Shown here one piece after another: positions 8,845-17,497 of a DNA stretch of 64,000 bases (its first letter is position 1; each line of letters begins with the position of its first letter). Under the pieces are notes generated by a model. The model was not told the DNA's origin and did not search any database. It worked only from the letters and a program-made list of their open reading frames with translations. This stretch comes from Mesorhizobium sp. INR15 (GTDB lineage Bacteria; Pseudomonadota; Alphaproteobacteria; Rhizobiales; Rhizobiaceae). The translations under genes were made by a program, and so were the position numbers. Location: NCBI RefSeq assembly GCF_015500075.1, contig NZ_CP045496.1:1550001-1614000 (forward strand), written 5' to 3'.

Positions 8845-11178
8845 CTACGCCGTCTTGGCCACCACCGTCTCGCTCAGCCAGGTGCCGATCTTGGTGCCCA
8901 GGCGATCAGGTGAAACCGGCTTCGGCAAATAGTCGTCCATGCCGGCTTCGATGCATTTGTCGCGGTCGCCCTTGAGCGCGTGCGCGGTGACGCCGATGAT
9001 GGGGATGTGGCCGCCAGTCGAGTTTTCCATGTTTCTGATGGCCCGGGTCGCCTCATAGCCGTTCATCTCTGGCATGGAGACGTCCATCAGGATCAGCTTG
9101 GGGTGCAGCGATCTGTACATCTCGACAGCCGTGCGGCCGTTGCTGGCGATGCGGTAGCTCAATCCCAGCCCGTTGAGGATCTGACCGAACACCAGCTGGT
9201 TCACGTCATTGTCCTCGGCAATGAGGATGTCGATCGGGCCGTTCGAGCCAGCGACCGAGTCTGGCGCAGGCGCTGCCGTCATCGCCGGGCCTCGAATGAC
9301 GGTGAATGCCGGCGGTGCGACCTGCGGCACTATCGGCTCGCGCACGAACTGCGCCTTGCCAACCTGGGCGCGGGCTCTCTGGATGACCGAAATGACCGTG
9401 CCGAGCAGGACCGCGGAACGGGCAGGCTTGGTCAGGTGCGCGGCAATGCCGAAATCGATGATCATCTTGCCGAAATCGACCTGGTCAACCGAGGTCAGCA
9501 GCACGACCGGAATGGTGGCCAGCCGGCTGTCGGCGGCGATCGCCTTGGCGACATCGGCGCCGTTCATGCCCGGCATCTGATAGTCGAGGATGATGCAGTC
9601 GACAGCCGCACCGAGTTGGAAGGCGCGGTCGAGGAACGCTAGCCCCACCGCGCCGCTTTCGGCGGCGGCACAGTCGAAGCTCCAGCTCCGCAACTGCTCG
9701 AGCAGGATTTCGCGGTTGACCGGATTGTCGTCGATGACCAGCACGCGCGCGCCGGTCACGTCGACCGGTATGATCTCGTCGCGCGCCTGGGCCTGGTGCG
9801 CGGGCAACGGTACGGCGAACCAGAAGACCGAGCCGCGGCCAATCTCGCTCTCGACGCCGATCTTGCCGCCCATCAGATCGACGAGGCGGGCCGCGATGGC
9901 AAGGCCAAGGCCGGTGCCTTCATGCCGACGGGTCGACGACCCGTCGACCTGGGCGAATTTCTCGAACACGTTCTGCAGCTTTTCAGCCGGAATGCCGATG
10001 CCGGTGTCTTCGACGCGAACCTTGAGCTGGACCACGTCGTTGACGATTTCGCCGCCGACATCGACCAGGACGTGGCCCTTCTCGGTAAATTTCACTGCGT
10101 TGCCGAGCAGGTTGGTGACGATCTGCCGGAACCGCCCGGCGTCGCCGACGACATAGGCAGGCAGACGCGGGTCGACACGGACGATGAGCTCGAGGTTCTT
10201 TTCGGCGACGCGGGCCGATACCAGCGTCGCCACGTCCTCGACCGCTTCGGAGAGGCGGAAGGGCGCGGGATCGAGCGTGAGCTGGCCAGCGTTGATCTTC
10301 GAGAAATCAAGGATGTCATTGATGATGGTGAGCAACGCGTTGCCGGATTTGACGATGACGTCGGTAAATGTCTTCTGGCGCGAGGTCAGGTCGGTCTTGG
10401 CCAGCAATTCGGCCATGCCGAGCACGCCGTTCATCGGCGTGCGGATTTCATGGCTCATATTGGCCAGGAATTCCGACTTGGCGCGGTCGGCGGCCTCGGC
10501 CTTGAACAGCGATTCCGCGGATTCGGCAAAGGCGCGGCGGATGGCCTGTTCCATTGGCCGGAAGATCCAGAAGGCGACGATGGCAAGCACCGCGAACAGC
10601 AGGCCGCTTGCCCAGAGCAACAATTTGTCGCTGGCGGTATCGGCCACGTGCCGCTCGTTGTCGAGGGCGGTGCGCACGCGCACCAGCATGGGCTGGGCAA
10701 ACAGGTCGTTCTGGTTGCGGATCTCGCGATAGCTCCATTCGTCGACCTTCTGCGCAACCGACATGAGGTTGAAGTTGCGCACCATGTCACGCGGCGACCA
10801 GAACAGGTCGCCGTTTACGGAGGCCGCCTCGATCTCGTTGAGAGCGCTCCGCGACAGGCGCGGCTTTATCGCTTCGATCTGGGCGGTAAGCGTTGCGATC
10901 TCGCCGGTCAGGCGCTCGGAGTGGCCGCGCGCGGAAGCAACGAGCGCATCGCGTGTTTCCGTTCGCCAGGCGGTTCCGGTGGTTTCGGCAAAGCTGGTCG
11001 CATTGCGCAGATCGCGAGTGAAGATGACAAGGTTGCTGCTCAGGGCATCAATGCTATGCCGGTAGGAGTTGACACGATCGAGCGCGAACATGATGGCGGC
11101 GGAGGCCATCGCGAAAATCAACAACCCTGAGAGATAACGGATCCGGACAGACCGGATGAACGAAGAATATTCCGGCAT
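8845..11178 (-). CDS. Hybrid sensor histidine kinase, two receiver domains
   Basis: This 777-residue membrane kinase has transmembrane segments near residues 13-33 and 186-207, flanking a short periplasmic sensor of about 150 residues. A HisKA domain follows with H243 in MSHEIRTPMNGVLGMAELL, then HATPase_c (DTGIGIPAEKL, GTGLGLAIAARLV). Two receiver domains come last, with phosphoacceptors D532 (ILDYQMPGMNG) and D699 (LILMDVSMPEMNG). There is no C-terminal HPt domain, so phosphorelay would need a separate phosphotransferase. No response regulator is adjacent, making it an orphan kinase. The ATG at 11176-11178 is used; an upstream start adds four residues. The ligand cannot be told. Confidence 0.93.
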   Translation of the reverse strand: MPEYSSFIRSVRIRYLSGLLIFAMASAAIMFALDRVNSYRHSIDALSSNLVIFTRDLRNATSFAETTGTAWRTETRDALVASARGHSERLTGEIATLTAQIEAIKPRLSRSALNEIEAASVNGDLFWSPRDMVRNFNLMSVAQKVDEWSYREIRNQNDLFAQPMLVRVRTALDNERHVADTASDKLLLWASGLLFAVLAIVAFWIFRPMEQAIRRAFAESAESLFKAEAADRAKSEFLANMSHEIRTPMNGVLGMAELLAKTDLTSRQKTFTDVIVKSGNALLTIINDILDFSKINAGQLTLDPAPFRLSEAVEDVATLVSARVAEKNLELIVRVDPRLPAYVVGDAGRFRQIVTNLLGNAVKFTEKGHVLVDVGGEIVNDVVQLKVRVEDTGIGIPAEKLQNVFEKFAQVDGSSTRRHEGTGLGLAIAARLVDLMGGKIGVESEIGRGSVFWFAVPLPAHQAQARDEIIPVDVTGARVLVIDDNPVNREILLEQLRSWSFDCAAAESGAVGLAFLDRAFQLGAAVDCIILDYQMPGMNGADVAKAIAADSRLATIPVVLLTSVDQVDFGKMIIDFGIAAHLTKPARSAVLLGTVISVIQRARAQVGKAQFVREPIVPQVAPPAFTVIRGPAMTAAPAPDSVAGSNGPIDILIAEDNDVNQLVFGQILNGLGLSYRIASNGRTAVEMYRSLHPKLILMDVSMPEMNGYEATRAIRNMENSTGGHIPIIGVTAHALKGDRDKCIEAGMDDYLPKPVSPDRLGTKIGTWLSETVVAKTA

Positions 11179-11265
11179 GCGCAACCCCAAAACACATACG
11201 CATCATTTTAATGGTCGGGATTACGCTTCATTTACATTAAAATTTCGTTCGTGGGCCGACGCAAA

Positions 11266-11865
11266 TCATGACAGGCTGCTGTGGGATGCGTTCTCGTCGT
11301 CAGATGGCTGGATGAGCCTGCGCGCCGTATCTGCTCCAGCCGCAAGGATGCGATCCGACAATTCCGTCCCTTCAACCGCGCGGGCCAGTTGAAGCGCGCC
11401 GATGAGGGTCGCAAAGACACCCAGCGCTACACCTTCCGGATCCCTGGTCCGCGGAAGCACCGCAGACAACTGGCGCACCAAAACCAGCAAGCGTTCGGTA
11501 TAGACTTCGCGCGTTTCCAGTGGCTGACGCGCGAGCTCCGGCAGCAGTGCGGCAGACGCGCAGCCCGCTCCCGGATTGTCCCGGTGCTCAGCCGATAGAT
11601 ACGCTGCTATTCCCATCTCCGGACCACCGGCAGCCAACACTTCCTGCAGTTGCTGAGACTGAATCTCCATGGCCGCGACCACGCTTTCACGCACAAGCTC
11701 CGCCTTGGATCGAAAGTGCGGATAGAAGGCGCCGTTCGTCAGCCCGGCGTCGCCCATGATGGTTGCCAGTCCGGATGCGGCTATTCCGTCACCCCGAAAA
11801 CGCTGGGCGGCGACCTCCACGATCCGATCGCGAGACGCGTCCTTTCGGCCCTTTTCGTAACGCAT
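11266..11865 (-). CDS. TetR/AcrR-family transcriptional repressor
   Basis: This 199-residue regulator has an N-terminal helix-turn-helix (SRDRIVEVAAQRFRGDGIAA, then ATIMGDAGLTNGAFYPHF) and a ligand-binding helical C-terminal domain containing GCASAALLPELARQP. The LTNGAFYPHF recognition helix and PHFRSKAEL are typical. Start ATG 11865 has GAAGGAAA upstream. The longer frame to 11901 would run into the operator. It is divergent from an SDR (11969), and repeated AT-rich 14-mers lie between (11891-11923). It probably represses itself and the SDR-MDR pair in response to a small lipophilic or electrophilic compound. Confidence 0.9.
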   Translation of the reverse strand: MRYEKGRKDASRDRIVEVAAQRFRGDGIAASGLATIMGDAGLTNGAFYPHFRSKAELVRESVVAAMEIQSQQLQEVLAAGGPEMGIAAYLSAEHRDNPGAGCASAALLPELARQPLETREVYTERLLVLVRQLSAVLPRTRDPEGVALGVFATLIGALQLARAVEGTELSDRILAAGADTARRLIQPSDDENASHSSLS

Positions 11866-11890
11866 GCCTGCGTTTCCTTCCTGCCATTGC

Positions 11891-11923
11891 ATTATTATCA
11901 TAATGTGGTATTATAATCGTAAT
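11891..11923. promoter_or_regulatory. Candidate TetR operator, repeated AT-rich 14-mer
   Basis: Two copies of a 14-mer, ATTATTATCATAAT (11891-11904) and ATTATAATCGTAAT (11910-11923), match at 12 of 14 positions and start 19 bp apart. The first contains the near-perfect palindrome ATTATCATAAT (11894-11904). They lie between the TetR gene and the SDR gene in a locally AT-rich stretch within a GC-rich genome, which is where a divergent TetR operator is expected. Binding has not been shown. Confidence 0.6.
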
Positions 11924-11968
11924 TCAATTGACGGTAAAAAGCTAGCCCTTACGGCTTTGGAGTATCAA

Positions 11969-12784
11969 ATGACTGCGTTTTCGGGAAGAACCGCGATCGT
12001 GACTGGAGCCTCCTCGGGCATTGGCCGCGCCAGCGCCGTGGCCCTTGCGCGGGCAGGATATACCGTCTTCGGGACAAGTCGCGGCAAGGCTGGCAACGGC
12101 CCGACGCAGGTGTCCATGCTGACGTGCGACGTAACCGATGGCGACTCGGTCAGCGCCCTCGTTTCAAAGGTGCTGGCGCAGACCGGCCGAATCGACCTGC
12201 TGGTCAACAATGCCGGCGTCGGCCTGCTTGGCGGCGCCGAGGAATCCTCGGTCGCCCAGGTGCAGGCCTTGTTCGACGTCAATCTGTTCGGCGTCATGCG
12301 CATGACGAAAGCAGTGTTGCCATCGATGCGGCGGCGCGGCGAAGGGCGCATTGTCAATATCGGCTCGATCCTGGGATTGGTACCCGCGCCGTATTCGGCG
12401 CATTACTCCGCGGTCAAGCACGCGCTCGAAGGTTATTCGGAGTCTCTCGATCATGAGATTCGTGCCTTCAACATTCGCGTCTCGGTCATCGAGCCGGCAT
12501 TCGTCCGCACTGTCTTCGACCAGAATGGGATCGAGCCGGATTCCGTGTTGAAGGAATACGATCAGGCTCGAGCCGGGTTCAAGGCGCTGCTTGCCGATGT
12601 GATGCCCAAAGCCGATCGGCCGGAAGTGGTGGCGGATGCGGTCGTCAAGGCAGCGACCGATGCCCGTCCGCGACGGCGCTATACCGTCGGCAAGGCAGCG
12701 CGCCAGATCAGCCTGCTTCGCCGCTTCGCACCCGCCGGGATGTTCGACAAGACCTTGCGCAAGCAGTTCCGCCTACCTGCCTGA
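11969..12784 (+). CDS. SDR-family NAD(P)-dependent oxidoreductase
   Basis: This 271-residue classical short-chain dehydrogenase has the Rossmann cofactor motif TGASSGIGRA (near residues 12-21), NNAG, and the catalytic Ser-Tyr-Lys in NIGSILGLVPAPYSAHYSAVK. The sequence does not fix cofactor preference or substrate. ATG 11969 has TTGGAG upstream and places the Rossmann motif at the expected distance; the longer frame from 11864 would include the operator and promoter. It is divergent from the TetR gene and 24 bp before an MDR oxidoreductase, so the two enzymes are probably one regulated unit, perhaps handling a reactive carbonyl compound. Confidence 0.9.
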   Translation: MTAFSGRTAIVTGASSGIGRASAVALARAGYTVFGTSRGKAGNGPTQVSMLTCDVTDGDSVSALVSKVLAQTGRIDLLVNNAGVGLLGGAEESSVAQVQALFDVNLFGVMRMTKAVLPSMRRRGEGRIVNIGSILGLVPAPYSAHYSAVKHALEGYSESLDHEIRAFNIRVSVIEPAFVRTVFDQNGIEPDSVLKEYDQARAGFKALLADVMPKADRPEVVADAVVKAATDARPRRRYTVGKAARQISLLRRFAPAGMFDKTLRKQFRLPA

Positions 12785-12808
12785 GCAAGCGATTTTGAGA
12801 AAGTGAAC

Positions 12809-13813
12809 ATGATGAAAGCCTTTGTCGTCGATAAATATCAGAAGAAGGGCGCTCTGCGGCTTGCCGAAATGCCCGAGCCGGATCTGCTGGACAACGATGT
12901 TCTGGTCGAGATCCACGCCGCCGGCCTGAACCTTCTGGATTCCAAGGTCCGGAGCGGGGAGTTCAAACCTATTCTGCCGTATCGTCCGACCTTCATCCTC
13001 GGCCACGACGTGGCGGGGATCGTCGTGCGGGTCGGATCGAAAGTCCGCAAATTCAAACCAGGCGACGAGGTCTATGCGCGGCCCCGCGACGGCCGGATCG
13101 GGACGTTCGCCGAATTCATCGCCATGGATGAAGCCGATGTGGCCTTGAAGCCCAAAAACCTCAGCATGGAAGAAGCGGCCTCCATCCCCCTTGTCGGTCT
13201 GACCGCCTGGCAGGTGCTGGTCGAAAAAGCCAATCTCAGGAAAGGCCAGAAAGTCTTCATTCAAGCCGGCTCCGGCGGTGTGGGAACCTTCGCCATCCAA
13301 CTTGCGAAGCATCTTGGCGCGACGGTTGCTACGACCGCGAGCGGGGCGAGCACCGATCTGGTCAAAAGTCTCGGCGCCGATATCGTCATCGACTACAAGA
13401 AGGATGACTTCGAGAAAGTCTTGCAGGGTTACGACGTCGTTCTGAACAGCCAGGACGCCAAGACGCTTGAAAAGTCCCTGCATGTGCTGAAGCCGGGCGG
13501 CAAGCTCATCTCCATTTCCGGCCCGCCGGATCCAGAATTCGCCAGGAAACAAGGTCTGAACGTAGTGCTGAAGCTGGTCCTGCGCCTGCTGAGCCGCAGC
13601 ATACGCCGCGAGGCCAAACGCGCTGGTGTCGATTATTCCTTCCTGTTCATGTGGGCGCAAGGTGAGCAACTGAGCAAGATAACGTCGCTGATCGAATCCG
13701 GCATCATACGCCCCGTGATGGACCGTACTTTTCCATTCGAACAGACCAACGAGGCATTGGCTTACGTCGAGACAGGGCGTGCCAAAGGGAAGGTCGTCAT
13801 CAAGGTCAGATAG
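12809..13813 (+). CDS. MDR-family NADP-dependent oxidoreductase
   Basis: This 334-residue zinc-independent medium-chain reductase is of the quinone-oxidoreductase type. Features are HAAGLNLLDSKVRSGEF, ILGHDVAGIVVRVGSKVRKF, the Rossmann loop AGSGGVGTFAIQLAKHLGA and a C-terminal MDRTFPFEQTNEALAYVE. The cysteines of structural zinc binding are absent, as usual for this branch. It reduces enones or quinones with NADPH. Two ATGs (12809 and 12812) and an upstream GTG (12803) are in frame; the ATG at 12809 is listed. It follows the SDR gene closely and probably shares TetR control. Confidence 0.88.
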   Translation: MMKAFVVDKYQKKGALRLAEMPEPDLLDNDVLVEIHAAGLNLLDSKVRSGEFKPILPYRPTFILGHDVAGIVVRVGSKVRKFKPGDEVYARPRDGRIGTFAEFIAMDEADVALKPKNLSMEEAASIPLVGLTAWQVLVEKANLRKGQKVFIQAGSGGVGTFAIQLAKHLGATVATTASGASTDLVKSLGADIVIDYKKDDFEKVLQGYDVVLNSQDAKTLEKSLHVLKPGGKLISISGPPDPEFARKQGLNVVLKLVLRLLSRSIRREAKRAGVDYSFLFMWAQGEQLSKITSLIESGIIRPVMDRTFPFEQTNEALAYVETGRAKGKVVIKVR

Positions 13814-14280
13814 CGCGCCCCTCCTGTGTGTCGCCGGCAGCACGTCACGAAGCGGACGCGGCGACCTTGGTGCGTCCAACTCGGCGTCCCAGCTGCGCTC
13901 CTGGAGGGCACGAGGTCCGACCCTGCCCACAGATCAGGGCCGACGTTCCGCCCTCCGACCGAAAGCCGTCCTTCCGCTTCCGTGAAGAGTTTCGGGCGCC
14001 GGCAGGCGTACGAAAGTCCCCGAGGAAGGAACCCGCGGGCCACAAGTCGATGGCTATGGGGATTTCGATTTGCGGCTGATGTCGGCGATGGCGCGATCGT
14101 CGCCGGGAAGCGCCGCGATTGATACGGACAGGCCGCTTTGGTGCGCTTCCGCGCGATGTTGCGGGCTCGGCGCTGGTCCGGACGCGCGCCTTTCGGCGTC
14201 AGTAGTCACCATGGGCACGCGTGGATCCGTTGCCGGAGGGGACGCGCCTGCGGCTGAAGGCTCTACCATGCCATGCCGGA
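13814..14280. other. 467-bp stretch without a recognised gene
   Basis: No credible gene is visible. Several short GC-rich open frames on both strands overlap one another and show no domain. The minus-strand frame at 13762-14043 runs into the 3' end of the preceding oxidoreductase, so it is not independent. The right-hand part, up to the transposase stop at 14281, is expected to contain the oriIS end of the IS91-like element, but no terminus could be placed. A GTTC tetranucleotide of the IS91 target type occurs in this area, which is not specific. Confidence 0.5.
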
Positions 14281-15474
14281 TCATGGGCCGTTCTCCCGGT
14301 TCGATGCCGTTGCGTGCGGCGGTCCGCGGGGCTGCCGCCAGCGTTCGAACACCTCAACGACGATCATGCGTCCGCGACAGCGTGGGCATGGCGGGCGGAA
14401 GTCGTCCGGTTCGTCTGATGTGTCGTCATCGGGCTGCGCGGCGACGTCCAGGAGTTCGCGGGCGAGCGCGAGGCTGGCCCTGCGGGCGGAGCCAGCGAGT
14501 AAGCCGCAATGCCGGATGCGATGGAAGCCACGCGGCAGGACATGGAGCAGGAAGCGGCGGATGAACTCGTCGGTGGCGAGCGCCATGACCTGCTGGCGAC
14601 CGGCGCCGTCGCGGCGGTAGTCCTTGTAACGGAAGGTGACGCCGCTCTCGTCGAGGTGGATGAGGCGGCTGTTCGAGATCGCGACCCGGTGCGTGTAGCG
14701 CGACAGGTAGGCGAGCACCGCTTCCGGACCGGCGAAGGGCGCCTTGGCGTAGACCACCCAGCGCTTCTTCTGGACCGGCGACAGGTGGCGTAGGAATGCC
14801 CGCCGTTCCGCGAGATGAGCAATTGCGCCGAAGAAGGCGAGCCGGCCAGCGTCGTGCAGCGCGACCAGCCGGGTCAGGAATAGGCGGCGGAACAGCTTGC
14901 CGAGCACGCGCACCGGCAGAAGGAAGGCCGGCCGCGATGATATCCAGCGTGCCCCGTCCGGTGCGATGCCGCCGCCCGGCACGATCATGTGCACATGCGG
15001 ATGATGCGTCATCGCTGAGCCCCATGTGTGGAGGACGGCGGTGATGCCGATGCGTGCGCCGAGATGCTTCGGATCGGCGGCGATCGTCAGCATCGTCTCC
15101 GACGCCGCCTTGAACAGCAGGTCGTAGACCGCCGACTTGTTCTGGAATGCGATGTCGGCGACCTCGGCGGGCAGCGTGAACACGACGTGGAAGTAGCCGA
15201 CCGGCAGCAGGTCGGCTTCCCGCTCTGCAAGCCATGTCCGCGCGGCCGCACCCTGGCACTTCGGGCAGTGCCGGTTGCGGCAGGAGTTGTAGGCGATCCG
15301 CCATTGGCCACAGTCCTCGCAAGCCTCGACATGACCGCCAAGGGCTGCGGTGCGGCAGTGCTCGATTGCCGACATGACCTTCAGTTGCTGCAGGCTCAGA
15401 TGGCCGGCATGGGCGACCCGATAGGCGAGCCCGGCAGCACGGAAGATGTCGGCGACCTCGATCGAGGCGCGCAT
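14281..15474 (-). CDS. IS91-family transposase
   Basis: This 397-residue HUH/Y2 rolling-circle transposase has an N-terminal zinc-ribbon with CEDCGQWRIAYNSCRNRHCPKC. The central motif HHPHVHMIVPGGG contains the HUH metal-binding histidines. A downstream RYTHRVAISNSRLI and CPRCRGRM, a second zinc motif near the C terminus, match family architecture. Y2 catalytic tyrosines are expected around the YLSRYTH segment. The length is normal and the frame is open, so the protein is probably functional. Its start lies 3 bp after the recombinase stop, which suggests translational coupling. Confidence 0.95.
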   Translation of the reverse strand: MRASIEVADIFRAAGLAYRVAHAGHLSLQQLKVMSAIEHCRTAALGGHVEACEDCGQWRIAYNSCRNRHCPKCQGAAARTWLAEREADLLPVGYFHVVFTLPAEVADIAFQNKSAVYDLLFKAASETMLTIAADPKHLGARIGITAVLHTWGSAMTHHPHVHMIVPGGGIAPDGARWISSRPAFLLPVRVLGKLFRRLFLTRLVALHDAGRLAFFGAIAHLAERRAFLRHLSPVQKKRWVVYAKAPFAGPEAVLAYLSRYTHRVAISNSRLIHLDESGVTFRYKDYRRDGAGRQQVMALATDEFIRRFLLHVLPRGFHRIRHCGLLAGSARRASLALARELLDVAAQPDDDTSDEPDDFRPPCPRCRGRMIVVEVFERWRQPRGPPHATASNRENGP

Positions 15475-15477
15475 GGC

Positions 15478-16386
15478 TCAGCCGTCGGGTGAGATCTCTT
15501 CCGGCTTGAACAGGCCGAGCTTGTCGAGCGGGCTCGTCACGGCACGCACCGTGCGGGTCGCGACCTTGGCGTAGAGAGCGGTGGTGTTCAGCTTGGCGTG
15601 CCCGAGCAGAACCTGGATGATCCGGATATCGGTGCCGTCCTCCAGCAGGTGGGTCGCGAAGCTGTGACGCAGCGTGTGCGGCCCGACCCGCTTGGCGATG
15701 TCGGCGGCCTGCGCTGCCTCGACGACGATGCGATAGAGCTGTCGCGTGCTGATCGGCTTCATCGCGTGCTGCCCAGGGAACAGCCAGCCGTCGCGATGCA
15801 TCACGCCCTGCTGCCGCCCAACCTTCCACCACTGACGCAGCAGAGTGAGTAGATCGGCAGAGAGCATGGCATTGCGATACCGCCCGCCCTTGCCGCGCTC
15901 GACGCGCAGCAGCATGCGCTCGCTGTCGACGTCGGCGACCTTCAGCATCGACACCTCCGCGACGCGCAAGCCCGCACCATAGGCGACCGACAATGCGGCC
16001 TGGTGCTTGAGACACGTGGTGGCGTTGAGCAGCCGGGCCACCTCGTCGCGGCTGAGCACCACGGGCAGGTTGCGCGGATGCGACAGCCGGACGAGCCGGC
16101 GCGCCAGGTCCGGGCGGTCGAGCGTTTGGGTGAAGAAGAAGCGCAGCGCCGACACGATGCTGTTCATCGTCGGCACGGGAACGCCGTCTTCCTGCTGCTC
16201 GATCTGGAACCGACGTAGGTCGTCGGCTGTCGCCGTGTTTGGCGAACGCCCAAGGAATGTCGCCAGGCGTCCGATATCGCGGAGATAGTTGCGCTGCGTC
16301 TCGCGTGAGAAACGCCGCATGTTCATGTCGTCGATCAGCCGCTGGCGCAGCGGGCTGATGGGTGCATCGAGAAGGGGATGGGGCAT
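15478..16386 (-). CDS. Tyrosine-type site-specific recombinase of the IS91-like element
   Basis: This 302-residue tyrosine recombinase has an N-terminal core-binding domain (MNMRRFSRETQRNYLRDIGR) and a catalytic domain with the conserved Arg in YGAGLRVAEVSML. The HxxR of GPHTLRHSFATHLLEDG and the nucleophile in LLGHAKLNTTALYAKVAT follow. Such recombinases accompany IS91-like transposases in many proteobacterial elements, where they may resolve intermediates. The full catalytic set R-H-R-Y is present. It is the first gene of the element, 3 bp before the transposase. Confidence 0.93.
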   Translation of the reverse strand: MPHPLLDAPISPLRQRLIDDMNMRRFSRETQRNYLRDIGRLATFLGRSPNTATADDLRRFQIEQQEDGVPVPTMNSIVSALRFFFTQTLDRPDLARRLVRLSHPRNLPVVLSRDEVARLLNATTCLKHQAALSVAYGAGLRVAEVSMLKVADVDSERMLLRVERGKGGRYRNAMLSADLLTLLRQWWKVGRQQGVMHRDGWLFPGQHAMKPISTRQLYRIVVEAAQAADIAKRVGPHTLRHSFATHLLEDGTDIRIIQVLLGHAKLNTTALYAKVATRTVRAVTSPLDKLGLFKPEEISPDG

Positions 16387-16526
16387 GGTCGGGCTCCTTG
16401 TTGAAGAAGCCCGTCATCTTCTGCCGTTGCTGGACGACGCTCAACGCGAGCGCGACGGCCGGCCCATCACCCCTACCTCAACCGCAGGCGCCCTCCCGCG
16501 CAGCGGGTTCGTTCTCCGTCACAATC

Positions 16527-17444
16527 TCAGTTGTTGCGGGTCGCCACGAATTTTGCTGCTTCCTTGAGAAGCACTGCGCGGTCATCATAGGGCTCAAGCA
16601 GCGTGTGGGCCAGGTCAACGAGGCCATGAAGCTGGCCTCGCGCCCAATTGGCGCCATGCAGCGCCACCAGCGTCGCCTTGCCTGCGGCCTCATCCTTGCC
16701 GGTCGCCTTGCCCATCTGCTTGGCGTCCGCTGTCAGGTCGAGCAGGTCATCGGCAAGCTGGAAGGCAAGGCCGATCGCCGAGCCGAACTCGGCCAGCCTT
16801 TCGCGGTCGTCCGGCGCGGCGCCGGCGATGATCGCGCCGGCCTCGCAAGCGAAACGGATCAGGGCGCCGGTCTTCATGGCCTGGAGCCGGATGATGCCGG
16901 CTTCGTCCGGCTGGTCCCGCTCGGCGGCAAGGTCGAACATCTGGCCGCCGACCATGCCGCCGGTACCAGCGGCGCGGGCCAGCGCCAGCACCAGGGCTGC
17001 CCTGCGTTCGGCGGGCAGTGCGGTCGCCTCGTCGGCGATGATGTCAAAGGCCAAGGTGAGCAGAGCATCGCCGGCAAGGATGGCGGTCGCTTCGTCGAAG
17101 GCCTTGTGCACGGTCGGCAAGCCACGGCGCAGATCGTCGTCATCCATGGCCGGCAGATCGTCATGGATCAGCGAATAGCAGTGGACGCATTCCAGCGCGG
17201 CCGCCACGCGCAACGCCGCCTCGCCATCGGCCGAAAACAAGGCCGCACTTTCCATGACGAGGAAGGGACGCAGGCGCTTGCCGCCATTGAGGACACCATG
17301 GCGGATCGCGGCCATCAGACGGTCGGGCCGCGCGATCTCGCCGGAAAGCACACGCCCATCGAGCAATTGCCGCAGCAGCGCCTCGACGGCCTCCGCGCGC
17401 ATGCCAAGTGCCATTTCGAACGCCATTTCGTCGCCATTCGTCAT
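16527..17444 (-). CDS. ispA: Polyprenyl synthetase (farnesyl diphosphate synthase type)
   Basis: This 305-residue trans-prenyltransferase condenses IPP with allylic diphosphates. The first aspartate-rich motif is DDLPAMDDDDLRRG and the second is FQLADDLLD, both complete; the GKRLRPFLV motif near residue 45 is also present. The DDxxxxD spacing in the first motif and the overall length fit bacterial short-chain synthases such as IspA. The ATG at 17444 is chosen; an upstream start at 17489 adds 15 poorly conserved residues. Its stop lies beside the IS91-like element's upstream end, but the reading frame ends normally (ATRNN), so the gene is not visibly damaged. Confidence 0.93.
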   Translation of the reverse strand: MTNGDEMAFEMALGMRAEAVEALLRQLLDGRVLSGEIARPDRLMAAIRHGVLNGGKRLRPFLVMESAALFSADGEAALRVAAALECVHCYSLIHDDLPAMDDDDLRRGLPTVHKAFDEATAILAGDALLTLAFDIIADEATALPAERRAALVLALARAAGTGGMVGGQMFDLAAERDQPDEAGIIRLQAMKTGALIRFACEAGAIIAGAAPDDRERLAEFGSAIGLAFQLADDLLDLTADAKQMGKATGKDEAAGKATLVALHGANWARGQLHGLVDLAHTLLEPYDDRAVLLKEAAKFVATRNN

Positions 17445-17497
17445 GGCCGCGAGCGGTAGCCGACACTCAGACGTTGCGCAAGAAGCCAAGCGCCATT

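Larger units (their letters stand above)
14281..16386 (-). mobile_element. IS91-like element, core region
   Basis: Two genes in the order tyrosine recombinase then IS91-family transposase, both on the minus strand and 3 bp apart, form the usual core of a rolling-circle IS91-like element in alphaproteobacteria. The coordinates cover only the coding core. IS91 elements lack terminal inverted repeats and target duplications, so ends cannot be read off. Upstream, 16490-16520 contains a short hairpin (CCGCGCAGCGG) and a doubled GTTC next to the polyprenyl synthase stop, a candidate terIS end. Downstream sequence runs into 13814-14280. Confidence 0.85.

Noticed and set aside
9796..11130. 444-codon open frame on the plus strand
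   Set aside because: It is antisense to the histidine kinase, whose domains are unmistakable.
14426..16444. 672-codon minus-strand frame across the IS91-like element
   Set aside because: It is in a different frame from both the recombinase and transposase; low-complexity Arg/Pro-rich product.
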